Shown here: positions 43,288 to 52,389 of the stretch, piece by piece
Layout: every line of letters begins with the position of its first letter
How positions within the stretch are numbered: position 1 is the stretch's first letter
Assembly: GCF_042432825.1 (NCBI RefSeq)
Contig: NZ_JBHLWN010000102.1
Span: 1 to 64,000, forward strand
Length of the DNA: 64,000 bases
Source: Gordoniibacillus chartarius
GTDB taxonomy: Bacteria > Bacillota > Bacilli > Paenibacillales > NBRC-103111
Reading direction: 5' to 3'
Program-made: the position numbers and the translations under genes
Notes under the pieces: generated by a model
The model's input: the letters and a program-made list of their open reading frames with translations, nothing else
Told to the model about the DNA's origin: nothing
Databases searched by the model: none

Positions 43288-43853
43288 GACGATAAACTCC
43301 TTTGCGGCCCGGTCAGACGAATAAACCTTGGCATGATATGGGTTGGACATGTTTTGTCTATTTTAGGCCATACGATGTTCGTAATTCAAATTTATTCATC
43401 GACATTAGGTTCCCCAAATGAGGATTCTTATTATGTCAAACCCATACAAGATTTGAGGAGAATTACGGTTACCGAATCGGGTTGAGAAGGACTTCCTCTA
43501 AAAATATGATTGACATGACACCAATAGGTGTCCTATAATCAAAAACGACACCAAACGGTGGCCGTTCTAAGTTTGTGATTTTGCAGCGTGAGTAGGGTTC
43601 ACTTGGTACACACAGGGATTTTCTATACTATGACGGACACAGCCGCATCACATGCTGTCGCGGAAGATTACGGCGTATTTGCACCATTTTTGGATCGATC
43701 TTCGAATCCTGCCTCTCTCCTCGTGGGCGTTACGTCCGAAGAACCGTATACTTTAAGAGGTGGTGAAATTAGCAGCAGTCCCTTGGTAATAATAAGTATG
43801 AGAAATATGGATTCCAGTAGTTACGAAATAAAGAGATACATGGAGGGAAGGAC
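43288..43853. other. Intergenic region with orphan promoter
   Basis: This stretch holds the promoter and paired palindromes at 43510-43562, pointing to the right. An open frame of 103 codons from GTG 43588 lacks a ribosome site and overlaps the next gene, so it is not called. A long leader to the gene at 43854, or a lost gene, would explain the 290-base gap. Confidence 0.5.
43510..43562 (+). promoter_or_regulatory. Strong promoter with two palindromic operators
   Basis: TTGACA (43510-43515), an 18-base spacer and TATAAT (43534-43539). The spacer holds the perfect palindrome GACACCAATAGGTGTC (43517-43532). A second copy with one mismatch, GACACCAAACGGTGGC, lies 30 bases downstream (43547-43562), about three helical turns. 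This is a typical repressor layout; the repressor is not identified. Confidence 0.7.
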
Positions 43854-44321
43854 ATGTCCTATATCGTTGATTTTAACAATGTGTCTACGGTCGGTTTAGA
43901 GTCTTCACCTGTCGTAGATGCGCTTGCCGGTTTACGTGCCAATGAAGCCCGTTACTTCATGAACAAATACAAGCATGAATTTACTGTTGTGCCTGCTAGC
44001 GAAAGCCAGGATACCATTGATTATGTGTATCGGATTTTGAAAGAAGAACGTGGTATCGAATTCGCTGCAAAACCTTTAGAAACATCTCGTTTTCAAGTGG
44101 AAAATATCAAATGGGCCTTCGTCTTCTTTGAGGATGGTCTAGCGGTCAACGTCATGTATACGATTGATGACCCAAAGAAGCGGGCTGTTGGCTTTAAGCT
44201 TTCCGAGGGGATGGAGGTACCTAAGGAATTGGAAGAGAAGAAGTTTAAGTTTGCAAGACAGAAGTCTAAGCTGGCCGGCACCATTCGAGGCTCGTTTTTT
44301 GTGATAAAGGGCGAATATTAA
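43854..44321 (+). CDS. Conserved-looking protein of unknown function
   Basis: This 155-residue soluble protein has a good ribosome site (GGAGGGAAGG) before ATG 43854. It is a mixed alpha/beta composition with SYIVDFNNVSTVGLESSPVV at the start, an aromatic-rich middle (WAFVFFEDGLAVNVMY) and a basic C-terminal third (KKFKFARQKSKLAGTIRG). There is no signal peptide or membrane segment. I do not recognise the family. It may be transcribed from the operator-bearing promoter at 43510. Confidence 0.65.
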   Translation: MSYIVDFNNVSTVGLESSPVVDALAGLRANEARYFMNKYKHEFTVVPASESQDTIDYVYRILKEERGIEFAAKPLETSRFQVENIKWAFVFFEDGLAVNVMYTIDDPKKRAVGFKLSEGMEVPKELEEKKFKFARQKSKLAGTIRGSFFVIKGEY

Positions 44322-44415
44322 AGCAAGCGAAGGCATTACAGCGGTGGAGCGGATCCGTCGCTTTTACTTGTTTGCAATGCCGCTTGCGCCCGAATGTCGG
44401 GAAGATCTATGGATA

Positions 44416-45198
44416 TTATCCGTTCCGACGGACCTCGTTAGGGGTAACCCCGTACTCCTTCTTAAACGCCCGGTAAAAGGAACGCAAGCTGTTAAAGCCG
44501 CAATCGAAGGCAATATCGGTGACCGGATAGGTCGTGGATTGCAGCATCGCTTGAGCGAGTGCGGCCCGGCGGCCATTTACGTAGTCGCGAAAAGAGGTGC
44601 GGAGCTGCTCGGAAAATATACGTGAGATCATAAATTTGCTGATCCCCAGCTCCTTGGACAATGTGTCCAGTGAAATAGGCTCCAGAAAGTGAGTTTCCAA
44701 ATAAACCAGGAGCTTCTGAATCATGGACAGATCCGGGTTGGACTCTCTGCGCTTAAGAGATAACAGCGGCAATAGGCTCCCCATCACCACGGAAGTATAG
44801 GCCTTAATTAGACGGTTGTCTCCATGAGCCACATACAGGTTATGTAATATGTGAAAAATTTCTGTGATGTGAGGGGGGACCTGGCTCTGTGGGACAACGG
44901 GATGGTCCGGCACATAGTTAACCAGATCGGCAGCATATTCTCCGATAAAGGCGGGATCAACCAAGGCCAGCATCATCCGGCTATGCTCCTCTGTCCGGTA
45001 TCCGTGCGGTTGGTTAGGAAAAATGACAGCCACGTCGCCATCCGTCAGCACAAAATCCTGCTGGTTAGCGGTGATCCGGATTTGGCCGGAGAGAATCATG
45101 GCAAGCTCCACATTTTTGTGCAGATGAAGGGGATAGGTATTGTCGGTTGAGAGGAAGGAATGAAACGGCTGGTTCCGGTGCTGGTAACGGATTGTCAC
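44416..45198 (-). CDS. AraC-family transcriptional regulator
   Basis: This 260-residue regulator has an N-terminal cupin-like sensing domain (HLHKNVELAMILSGQIRIT) and a C-terminal AraC domain with two HTHs, ending GFNSLRSFYRAFKKEYGVTP. GTG 45198 is chosen because GAGGG lies 8 bases upstream; a TTG at 45246 would extend it without a good site. It is divergent from the secreted pectate lyase gene and is its likely regulator. Confidence 0.85.
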   Translation of the reverse strand: MTIRYQHRNQPFHSFLSTDNTYPLHLHKNVELAMILSGQIRITANQQDFVLTDGDVAVIFPNQPHGYRTEEHSRMMLALVDPAFIGEYAADLVNYVPDHPVVPQSQVPPHITEIFHILHNLYVAHGDNRLIKAYTSVVMGSLLPLLSLKRRESNPDLSMIQKLLVYLETHFLEPISLDTLSKELGISKFMISRIFSEQLRTSFRDYVNGRRAALAQAMLQSTTYPVTDIAFDCGFNSLRSFYRAFKKEYGVTPNEVRRNG

Positions 45199-45298
45199 GA
45201 CAGAGTCCCTCTTTTCGTCCGAATGAATCTGCAATAGTTGGCACAAAATTTAATCTTTACTGGCAGGTACTAAGCATGCAAGTCCTGTAACATAATAG

Positions 45299-45313
45299 TT
45301 GCAAGCGGCTTCC
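45299..45313 (+). promoter_or_regulatory. Candidate cre before the pectate lyase gene
   Basis: TTGCAAGCGGCTTCC keeps the T-G-x-A-A-x-C-G core and the C of the cre consensus and misses two weak positions. It lies just after a possible -10 (CATAAT, 45291-45296), where CcpA binding would repress. Confidence 0.4.
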
Positions 45314-45346
45314 ATCACCAAATTGAAGGGAGGAAGTGTAACAGGA

Positions 45347-47941
45347 TTGCATGCGGCTGAAGTTGGTTGGTCAGCTATAGGTCAAGCAGGGTCTTGTTAT
45401 ACGATGCAACCAATGAAACGTAAGAGTCCCCGTAAGAAAAGAGGAATTGCTGTCATCTCAAGTATTTCGATAGCGCTTTCAGTTAACTTGATTTTACCTG
45501 TTTTCACGGCGGCAGCACAAGCAGAGGAAGGCCGCATTACAGCGGCGTCTATCCCGGCTTTTCCCGGCGCAGAAGGAGGCGGAGCTTATACCAGCGGCGG
45601 CCGGGGCGGTGGTGTATACATCGTAACCAACCTATTGGATTATGGACCAGGTGAGAAGCCCATCGAAGGCTCTCTCCGATACGGGGTCTCATCCACTCCG
45701 AAGGAAGGACGTACCATTGTGTTCCACGTCTCGGGCACCATCGAGCTGAAGGACTCCCTGCGACTGAGCAGCATCAAGAATCTGACTATTGCTGGACAAA
45801 CCGCACCGGGTAACGGAATTACTCTAGCCGGGTGGGATACCAATATCAGCAACTCCGAGAATATCATCATCCGCTATATGTCTTTCCGACCGGGGGCCAC
45901 AAACGTATTCAACGGCAGCGATTCTATGGACGCCCTGTGGGGAAGGGATAACAAACAGTTTATTATCGATCACTCCTCCTTCAGCTGGAACACAGACGAG
46001 ACCCTATCAACCTACCGGGGCGAGAACGGCACCATTCAATGGTCCATCGTGTCGGAGAGCTTGACCTTATCGGGGCACTCGAAAGGCCGTCATGGCTATG
46101 GCGGGATTGCAGGAGGGGACAAAACTACCTTTCACCATAATCTGTATGTGAGCCATACCTCCCGTAACCCTAGACTTGGCGGCGGTTATGCCGGTAAAGC
46201 CGATGCGCAGCATGTCGCAGTACTGCAATTTTCGAATAACGTGATCTACAATTGGGGCTTTAACACGGTTTATGGCGGCGGCTTCAACTTTACCAACTAC
46301 ATGAACAACATGGGGATCGCAGGGCCGGGCACAAGGGATCATGTAGCCGGCAGGGTCATAGATGCAGGTGAGGCCGGTAAGCTCGGGGGGTTCTATATCA
46401 CCGGGAACCGGATTAACAATACCGCAACAGGCTTGTTAGACGGCTCCTCCCCATACGTTAAGAATTCCGGCGATACCGGCGGAAATAACCAAACCTTTTA
46501 TAGAACGGAGCCCTATCTCTCTGCAGATAGTACGGGAATGAATCATGGAATAACCAATCAAGGATTTGACGAGTATGTGCGCAGCGGGGTGAAGGCTGCA
46601 GATCATAAGCTGTTGACCGATATCCTCGCACGGGCCGGAGCCACCTATCCCCGACGGGATGCTATCGATGCCAGAATCGTTGCGGAAGTTGAGCAGGGGC
46701 TGGGACGGTACATCAACACTGAGCATGAGGTTGGAGGATATGTATCGGACTTTGGGGTGATCGAGGAGCAGCGGCCTGCCGATTTCGATACGAACCTGAA
46801 CGGAATGGCCGACAAATGGGAGAAGGCGCAAGGGATCTGGGAAAACCCCGACGCCTACAAGACGATTACGGAAAGCGGCTACACCTGGCTGGAGCTCTAT
46901 TTAAACGGATTGGTCGACATGGAGCATATCGCCGAAAATCCCGAGGCCAAGCTCACTTCCCCTGCGAATAACGCTCAATATGATTTGGGCAAAGCCGTAC
47001 CGGTAGAGATTAGAGCTTCCTCCAGGTTTGGGCACAACATCAGTAAAGTAGAGGTTTACAACGGTTCGGAGTATGTGGGTGACGCCGAACTTCGCGGCGG
47101 GCGATATGTGTATACCATCCAAGGTCTTCAAGACGCTACCCATTATATCTCTGCAAGGGTCATCGATACGGAGGGCAATGCTACCCAAACCACTGCCGCC
47201 ACGATCCATGTCAACACTGAACCTAAATCATTAGCAAAAGAAGGCTGGAAATCGGCGGACATCGGCAATCCGGAACTTAAAGGCTCCGCAAGCTTAACGG
47301 ACGGTGTGATTACGGTCAAAGGCAGCGGCAAGCTTGGAGAACGAGAAGGCGCCATTGAAGGTTCTAAAGAGGCGGACGCCACCAAGGACGACTTCCATTT
47401 TGTCTATCGGGAGATGTCCGGGGATCTGGAGTTTACCGTGCGGCTGAATGAAATCGGTTTCGCTGATAACCATGCCTTCACAGGTCTGATGGTTCGTGAT
47501 GAATTAACGGACAAAAGTGCTGCAGCAGCCTTGGGTCTATCCTGGGTGAAAATATCCAAAGAGTACCCTTGGTCCGCTTATCTTGCAGGAAGGGATGCCA
47601 AGGGCGGCAGCTTTGACGAAATGACGGAAACTTTGGACAGTGCGGCCAGTGCATCCAAGGCGGGCATTCAGCTCGTGGCGGACATACCGTTTAAGCTGAA
47701 CGGAGTGGCACAGGGCTATTGGCTTAAGCTGGGGCGTAAGGGCGACACCTTCTATGCCTACGGTTCCTTGGACGGTCAAACGTGGACCGCCATCGGCGAG
47801 CGGACCATCCCGATGAAGAAGAAGATCTACGCAGGCTTCGCCGTCGACAGCAATGATGTTGCCAACGACCTCAAGCAGCTGAACTATGCCAAGTTTTCCA
47901 ATGTAAGCTTAACGAATGGATTCGAACCGATGCACAACTAA
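45347..47941 (+). CDS. Secreted pectate lyase-like protein (polysaccharide lyase family 1) with accessory domains
   Basis: This protein of about 864 residues has a basic N-terminus and hydrophobic signal segment (GIAVISSISIALSVNLILPV, cleavage near AQAEE). The right-handed beta-helix of PL1 lyases begins PAFPGAEGGGAYTSGGRGG and includes ITLAGWDTNISNSENIIIRY. Later parts contain a calcium-loop-like DTNLNGMADKWE, an Ig-like domain (about 550-635) and a C-terminal concanavalin-like domain (EFTVRLNEIGF...GLMVRDELTD). It should cleave pectin by beta-elimination outside the cell. TTG 45347 has GGGAGGAAG upstream but gives a long n-region; ATG 45404 is the alternative start. Confidence 0.82.
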   Translation: MHAAEVGWSAIGQAGSCYTMQPMKRKSPRKKRGIAVISSISIALSVNLILPVFTAAAQAEEGRITAASIPAFPGAEGGGAYTSGGRGGGVYIVTNLLDYGPGEKPIEGSLRYGVSSTPKEGRTIVFHVSGTIELKDSLRLSSIKNLTIAGQTAPGNGITLAGWDTNISNSENIIIRYMSFRPGATNVFNGSDSMDALWGRDNKQFIIDHSSFSWNTDETLSTYRGENGTIQWSIVSESLTLSGHSKGRHGYGGIAGGDKTTFHHNLYVSHTSRNPRLGGGYAGKADAQHVAVLQFSNNVIYNWGFNTVYGGGFNFTNYMNNMGIAGPGTRDHVAGRVIDAGEAGKLGGFYITGNRINNTATGLLDGSSPYVKNSGDTGGNNQTFYRTEPYLSADSTGMNHGITNQGFDEYVRSGVKAADHKLLTDILARAGATYPRRDAIDARIVAEVEQGLGRYINTEHEVGGYVSDFGVIEEQRPADFDTNLNGMADKWEKAQGIWENPDAYKTITESGYTWLELYLNGLVDMEHIAENPEAKLTSPANNAQYDLGKAVPVEIRASSRFGHNISKVEVYNGSEYVGDAELRGGRYVYTIQGLQDATHYISARVIDTEGNATQTTAATIHVNTEPKSLAKEGWKSADIGNPELKGSASLTDGVITVKGSGKLGEREGAIEGSKEADATKDDFHFVYREMSGDLEFTVRLNEIGFADNHAFTGLMVRDELTDKSAAAALGLSWVKISKEYPWSAYLAGRDAKGGSFDEMTETLDSAASASKAGIQLVADIPFKLNGVAQGYWLKLGRKGDTFYAYGSLDGQTWTAIGERTIPMKKKIYAGFAVDSNDVANDLKQLNYAKFSNVSLTNGFEPMHN

Positions 47942-48077
47942 AGCTGAAGCCCTCGCTGATCCAATATGGAGCGGCCGGGGCTTTTCATTTGTTTTGTTTG
48001 AGGACATATGTCCTTCCCATCATCCTGTAAATCCCTTTTAATATAGAATATCAATAAGGGCTTGGGGGAGAAGAAGG

Positions 48078-48503
48078 GTGAAAGGACTGTTGTTGGCGTT
48101 GATGACCGGCTTTTTTATTACCCTGCAAGGGGTGGCGAATTCCCGGATCAGTGAAGGGATCGGCACCTGGCAAGCGGCGACGATGACGCAGTTTACCGGT
48201 TTTGTGACGGCGTTACTGATACTATTGTTTGTGAAAAAGAAAAGCTGGCAAGCGTTCAAAGAGGTCAGCCCCGTATATTTAACAAGCGGAGCTTTAGCAG
48301 CAATCATTATATCGAGCAACATATCCGCTATTCATCGCGTGGGGGTGACGCTGACCGTCGCAGCCGTATTGATCGCCCAACTTAGCTTGACTTTCCTTGT
48401 TGACATCAATGGTTGGTTCGGTGTAAAGAAGCAGCATATGCGCCTGCCGCAGTTTATTGGGATTGCCCTCATGGTGATCGGTATCATCTTGTTAAATTTT
48501 TAA
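48078..48503 (+). CDS. YdcZ/DUF606-family small DMT transporter, copy 1
   Basis: This 141-residue membrane protein has five hydrophobic segments and the family pattern LLALMTGFFITLQGVANSRI, half the size of ordinary DMT exporters. GTG 48078 follows GGGGGAGAAGAAGG. It is the first of three co-directional genes and pairs with a paralogue at 49247; two half-size proteins probably assemble into one transporter. The substrate is unknown. Confidence 0.82.
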   Translation: MKGLLLALMTGFFITLQGVANSRISEGIGTWQAATMTQFTGFVTALLILLFVKKKSWQAFKEVSPVYLTSGALAAIIISSNISAIHRVGVTLTVAAVLIAQLSLTFLVDINGWFGVKKQHMRLPQFIGIALMVIGIILLNF

Positions 48504-48527
48504 GCGGAACCGCGGGAGTGGTGAACA

Positions 48528-49229
48528 ATGAAAGAAATCAAGGATAAGACATTATTGGAATCCTACCTTCGGGATCACGAGCTGGAATCCATTTTTCATG
48601 AAAAAATCAGGCCGCATCTGTCATTGTACACGTATAAACGCGGAGAACTGATCTGTTCCCAAGGCGAAAGTCCGGAATGTTTATATATTCTCGTCAAAGG
48701 CAAGCTCAAGGTATTCATGACCAATCCCGAAGGAAAAATGCTGGTGATCTCCTTTAAAACTGCGCTTGAGCTTGTCGGGGATATTGAATACGTACAGGAG
48801 ACGGACATCTTGAATACGGTGGAGGCGGTTAGCAGTGTCCATATGATCGCCGCGCCCTTCCGGATCCTCAGAGAGTACGGGAGGGAACACGCGCCATTGT
48901 TACAATTTTTGCTGAAAGTAATCACGAAGAAATTTTACATGAAATCCAGCTCCTTGAGTCTTAATATGATGTATCCCGTAGAAGTTCGTCTGGCCAGCTA
49001 TCTTCTGGCGGTGTCCTCCGACGAGTCCGAAAACCCGGTATCGGGGCTGCTTAGTACGGCGGAGCTTAAGGATGTAGCGAATTTGATCGGGGTCAGCTAC
49101 AGGCATTTCAATCGAATCGTACTGCAATTCTGTTCCAACGGTCTACTCGAACGCGTAAAGGGTGGGGTAGTCGTGAAAAACCCGGATGGTTTAAGCAAAC
49201 TGGCGATCCGGAATATCTACGAATACTAG
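48528..49229 (+). CDS. Crp/Fnr-family regulator, YeiL-like
   Basis: This 233-residue regulator has an N-terminal cyclic-nucleotide-binding-type beta barrel (YKRGELICSQGESPECLYIL) and a C-terminal winged helix (LKDVANLIGVSYRHFNRIVL). The overall pattern resembles E. coli YeiL. It lies between two YdcZ-type transporter genes, 24 bases from the first and 17 from the second, so it likely regulates the triplet. No Fnr-type N-terminal cysteine cluster is present. Confidence 0.85.
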   Translation: MKEIKDKTLLESYLRDHELESIFHEKIRPHLSLYTYKRGELICSQGESPECLYILVKGKLKVFMTNPEGKMLVISFKTALELVGDIEYVQETDILNTVEAVSSVHMIAAPFRILREYGREHAPLLQFLLKVITKKFYMKSSSLSLNMMYPVEVRLASYLLAVSSDESENPVSGLLSTAELKDVANLIGVSYRHFNRIVLQFCSNGLLERVKGGVVVKNPDGLSKLAIRNIYEY

Positions 49230-49246
49230 TAAAGGGGCATCCTCCG

Positions 49247-49723
49247 ATGATGATAGGATTATGGTTAGCGCTTCTGGCCGGCTCCCTGGTCGGACTGCAA
49301 AACATATTTAACAGCAGGGTTCACGAACGGGCAGGTTCTTGGCCTACGACCGCTCTGGTGCTCGGCCTCGGATTCCTCGCCTCCTTCCTGATCGGACTGG
49401 CGGTTGAGGGAAAGCGGCTGTTCCACCTGGAGCATATGGAGCTTTGGTTCTGGTTTAGCGGTATTGTAGGGGTTGGCGTTGTGGCTTGCATGGTGAACGC
49501 TATGAAACAGCTCGGGCCGACCTATACCATATCGATTGTGATGTGCTCCCAGCTGTTTTTCGCTCTTATTTGGGATTCCTTCGGCTGGATGGGACTGGAA
49601 GTCGTTCCTTTTACGCTGAAGCAGCTGGGCGGCGTGCTTGTGATCGTAAGCGGGATATTGCTGTTTAAGTTCGGCGGTTTGCGAAAAAATCGTTCGGACC
49701 TGATGCGGAGGGAACGTGCTTAA
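49247..49723 (+). CDS. YdcZ/DUF606-family small DMT transporter, copy 2
   Basis: This 158-residue membrane protein has five hydrophobic segments and the paired family motif LWLALLAGSLVGLQNIFNSR. It is paralogous to the product at 48078. It ends with a short basic tail (RKNRSDLMRRERA). Two adjacent ATGs (49247, 49250) follow AAAGGGGCATCCTCCG. It forms an operon with the Crp-like regulator. Confidence 0.82.
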   Translation: MMIGLWLALLAGSLVGLQNIFNSRVHERAGSWPTTALVLGLGFLASFLIGLAVEGKRLFHLEHMELWFWFSGIVGVGVVACMVNAMKQLGPTYTISIVMCSQLFFALIWDSFGWMGLEVVPFTLKQLGGVLVIVSGILLFKFGGLRKNRSDLMRRERA

Positions 49724-50233
49724 ACAGGAATAACAAAATGTCGGCTTAAAGATGGGACAGCAAATTGGGTTGAGCTGAAAGCTGGAGCTGCTCCTGACAG
49801 CCATTATCGTTTCGAGGCGAATTCTGAGGCGGACGCTGCCAAATGTCGCTGAGGAAAGAATCTCCTGATCGGGGAACTCTATATGCATAAGCAGACGTTT
49901 ATTGGAGAGATAAATACGATTGCAGCAAAGACTCCTTTCGCCAAGCGGAAGGGGCCTTTGCTGTTAAAGAGTCAATCATGCAGAACACTGAACAGAGCAA
50001 AAAAGTCGAGGGAATCATTTCAGCAAGATAAGTTAATAAAGCGACAATTATGGCTAATTTAGGAAAGGGAAATCATGCTATGCTTGGTTTGAGAACGCTA
50101 TCAATTCAATTCAAATTATTTAGGAAAGGAGATCAAAAGTATTTGATGACATGATGAGGAATAGCGTCAAATCGTGCCGTTCTGCATTTACTGATGACCT
50201 GAAAATATTGGTAAAACGGGAAAGGGGTACTTT
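49724..50233. other. Intergenic region with a strong hairpin
   Basis: This stretch contains an 18-bp imperfect hairpin at 49923-49963 without a T-run. A 59-codon frame starting at ATG 49883 has no ribosome site and runs through the hairpin. No known riboswitch core could be matched by eye, and no gene is called. Confidence 0.45.
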
Positions 50234-52204
50234 ATGAAAAAAACGCTGGCGATTTTGATCACAAGCTCCATTCTTATGCTTTCCAGTGCAACCGTATATG
50301 CCGATGGACAGTCTTCGCAGGTAACCCAATCCATCTATAAGCCAGGTGTGACTGTGACGGCGGATGAGAATTCACCGACCGGGTATACCGCCACATTTGT
50401 GTATAAAAGCAGCGACCCAGACGTTCAAAAGATCGTGCTTTACAGCGACACCTTCATGCTGTGGGATGAAAAAGCACCCCAGTATACCGGCAGCGGGAGC
50501 AACGGAATGAATTTAAATAACGTATCCGGTGCGTACAAAGACGCCTACGGACATCTCCCCGGTGACTACAAGGACACCTATTGGCCGGGCGGCGGTTCCG
50601 CGAGTTCCAAGCTCTCCCTGGAGCTCGCAAAGGTACCGAATACAGACGTGTGGTACACGCAGGTCCCCTTGATGAGCGGTGCGTTCGTCTACAACTACGA
50701 GGTCACCAAGAACGGCGTCACCACCGCCAGGCTTGACGACCCCGCGAACCCGGCGTTGGTAAACACCGCGACAGGCGTCAGAAGCCTTTCAAGTATCGTT
50801 TATGTGCCGTACAATGCGGAGAAGCAGGGCGTGGGCGAATACAGAGACCGTAGCCTTGAGCTTCCGAGGACGGACGGGCGGAAGGGCACCATCCAGACCA
50901 TAACGTACCCTGCCTCCGATGGGACCAACCGCGGCATGACCGTTTACCTGCCTTACGGCTACGATAAGAACAGCCAAAAACCATACAATGTCCTATACAT
51001 CAACATGGGCAACTCGGGCGACCAGTTCGGTAACGAGCTGCGCTGGATGAACGAGGGCGCCCTGCCGAATATCGCGGATAATTTGGTGGCGCAGGGCATG
51101 GAGCCGTTCGTCGCCGTTTCCATGAACTATCAGGATTGGGGCCACAGCTGGGCCAAAATCGAGCCGGACGTGCTCAATTATGTCATGCCCTTCGTGGAGT
51201 CAAACTACAATGTGTCGAAGGACCGCTTGGGCCGCGGATACGCGGGCTTAAGCGCCGGCGCCGGCACAACCGCCCGGTTCTATCTGAACCACCCCGATGT
51301 ATTTTCGCAATTCGGCATTTGGAGCAACGGTGTCGTCCCGACCGCTGAGCAACTGGCCAAAATCAAGGAATACAACGATTCCACAAAGGTACATATTGCC
51401 CTTGGCAAATGGGATTATGTGACCGCCGGCATACCTATGCACGAAGCTCTTGCGGAGAACGGCATCAAACATGAGTTTAACGTGATTCCCGGCGGCCACG
51501 ATTGGGAGTTCTGGCAGCTCATGTTCGCCGAGTTTGCCAAGGATCACCTGTGGAAGGACACCGGAGACGTATGGCCTAATGAGAACGCCATGCCAGGCAA
51601 GGTCAATGCGGCATCTTCCGCAGGAACTACAGCAAACAATACCCCTGTCGACGTGACAACTACGCAAGCAAACGTTGCGGTGGACGCAGGTGTCAAAGCC
51701 GCAAAAGAAGCTGGTCTGACAAGCGCGACTGTGAGCTTAACCAGACCGGGTAACGTCACACTTGATACTCTCCGGGCCATGATGGCACGAACAGGTATGC
51801 CGCTTAACATCCATGCCGACACCTTATCTTCCAATGGCAAAACCGTCGATGCTTATATCACTTTTGATCCTGCCCGCTCAGTGAAAGACTTGAATCTGTT
51901 TGTGTCGCCTTCATCATCCGTTGCGAACTCTCTTCGTGCTCAGTTTGGCAGGCTGTTTACTAATAACCTAATGGTTGTCAGCTTCGGGCAGGAGGGCGAA
52001 TTCGGGCAGCTCATGGAAGTCGCTGTAAAGACGGATAAGAAGATGAATGCTGGTAATGCAATCGTCTACTCCTACAACAGAGAGAATAACACGTACGCCA
52101 AAATGAATACGACAGTCCGGATCGATGACAGCGGATACATTCACTTCAAGACAAGGGTGGGCGGAGACATCATCATAAGCGACGGAGATCTGACCAATCA
52201 ATAG
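50234..52204 (+). CDS. Secreted alpha/beta-hydrolase esterase with C-terminal extension
   Basis: This 656-residue protein has an N-terminal signal peptide (KKTLAILITSSILMLSS, cleavage near YADG). An E-set-like N-terminal domain follows (about 35-190). The esterase-D/feruloyl-esterase type hydrolase domain has nucleophile Ser340 in AGLSAGAGTTA and probable catalytic His422 in PGGHDWEFW. From about 455 a Thr/Ala-rich linker leads to a C-terminal domain of about 190 residues that I do not recognise. It may remove ester groups from plant polysaccharide, in keeping with the nearby pectate lyase. AAAGGGG lies 6 bases before ATG. Confidence 0.8.
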   Translation: MKKTLAILITSSILMLSSATVYADGQSSQVTQSIYKPGVTVTADENSPTGYTATFVYKSSDPDVQKIVLYSDTFMLWDEKAPQYTGSGSNGMNLNNVSGAYKDAYGHLPGDYKDTYWPGGGSASSKLSLELAKVPNTDVWYTQVPLMSGAFVYNYEVTKNGVTTARLDDPANPALVNTATGVRSLSSIVYVPYNAEKQGVGEYRDRSLELPRTDGRKGTIQTITYPASDGTNRGMTVYLPYGYDKNSQKPYNVLYINMGNSGDQFGNELRWMNEGALPNIADNLVAQGMEPFVAVSMNYQDWGHSWAKIEPDVLNYVMPFVESNYNVSKDRLGRGYAGLSAGAGTTARFYLNHPDVFSQFGIWSNGVVPTAEQLAKIKEYNDSTKVHIALGKWDYVTAGIPMHEALAENGIKHEFNVIPGGHDWEFWQLMFAEFAKDHLWKDTGDVWPNENAMPGKVNAASSAGTTANNTPVDVTTTQANVAVDAGVKAAKEAGLTSATVSLTRPGNVTLDTLRAMMARTGMPLNIHADTLSSNGKTVDAYITFDPARSVKDLNLFVSPSSSVANSLRAQFGRLFTNNLMVVSFGQEGEFGQLMEVAVKTDKKMNAGNAIVYSYNRENNTYAKMNTTVRIDDSGYIHFKTRVGGDIIISDGDLTNQ

Positions 52205-52389
52205 TTCTGAGCTTCGCCGTGAAGGAGAAGCAATTCATGTCCGCGAATCTTCCTCAATCGGAGATTCAGCGATTCATCAAGCCTTGCGAGATCGGCCGAT
52301 TAGCTGCGTTCGTATGCAGCCCGATGGCCTCCGCCTTTAAAGGATCTCCGATCCGAATGGGCGGAGGAACGGTACCGACAATTTACTAA
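52205..52389 (+). pseudogene. C-terminal remnant of a short-chain dehydrogenase/reductase
   Basis: The frame encodes the end of an SDR enzyme: NLPQSEIQRFIKP, EIGRLAAFVCSP and FKGSPIRMGGGTVPTIY match the usual C-terminal pattern (E-I-x-x-L-x-x-F-L-x-S ... G-x-x-x-x-x-DGG). The frame is SDR-like for about ten codons before the ATG at 52237, so this is a relic cut off by the preceding gene, not a new small gene. The Rossmann fold and catalytic Tyr-Lys are missing. An AAGGAG before ATG 52237 could still allow translation of 50 residues. Confidence 0.65.

Noticed and set aside
43588..43899. 103-codon frame between the orphan promoter and the unknown gene
   Set aside because: It starts with GTG without a ribosome site and overlaps the better-supported gene at 43854 in another frame.
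49724..50233. Possible riboswitch (c-di-AMP, M-box or c-di-GMP type)
   Set aside because: I looked for the conserved cores of these classes and could not match them; only an isolated hairpin is clear.
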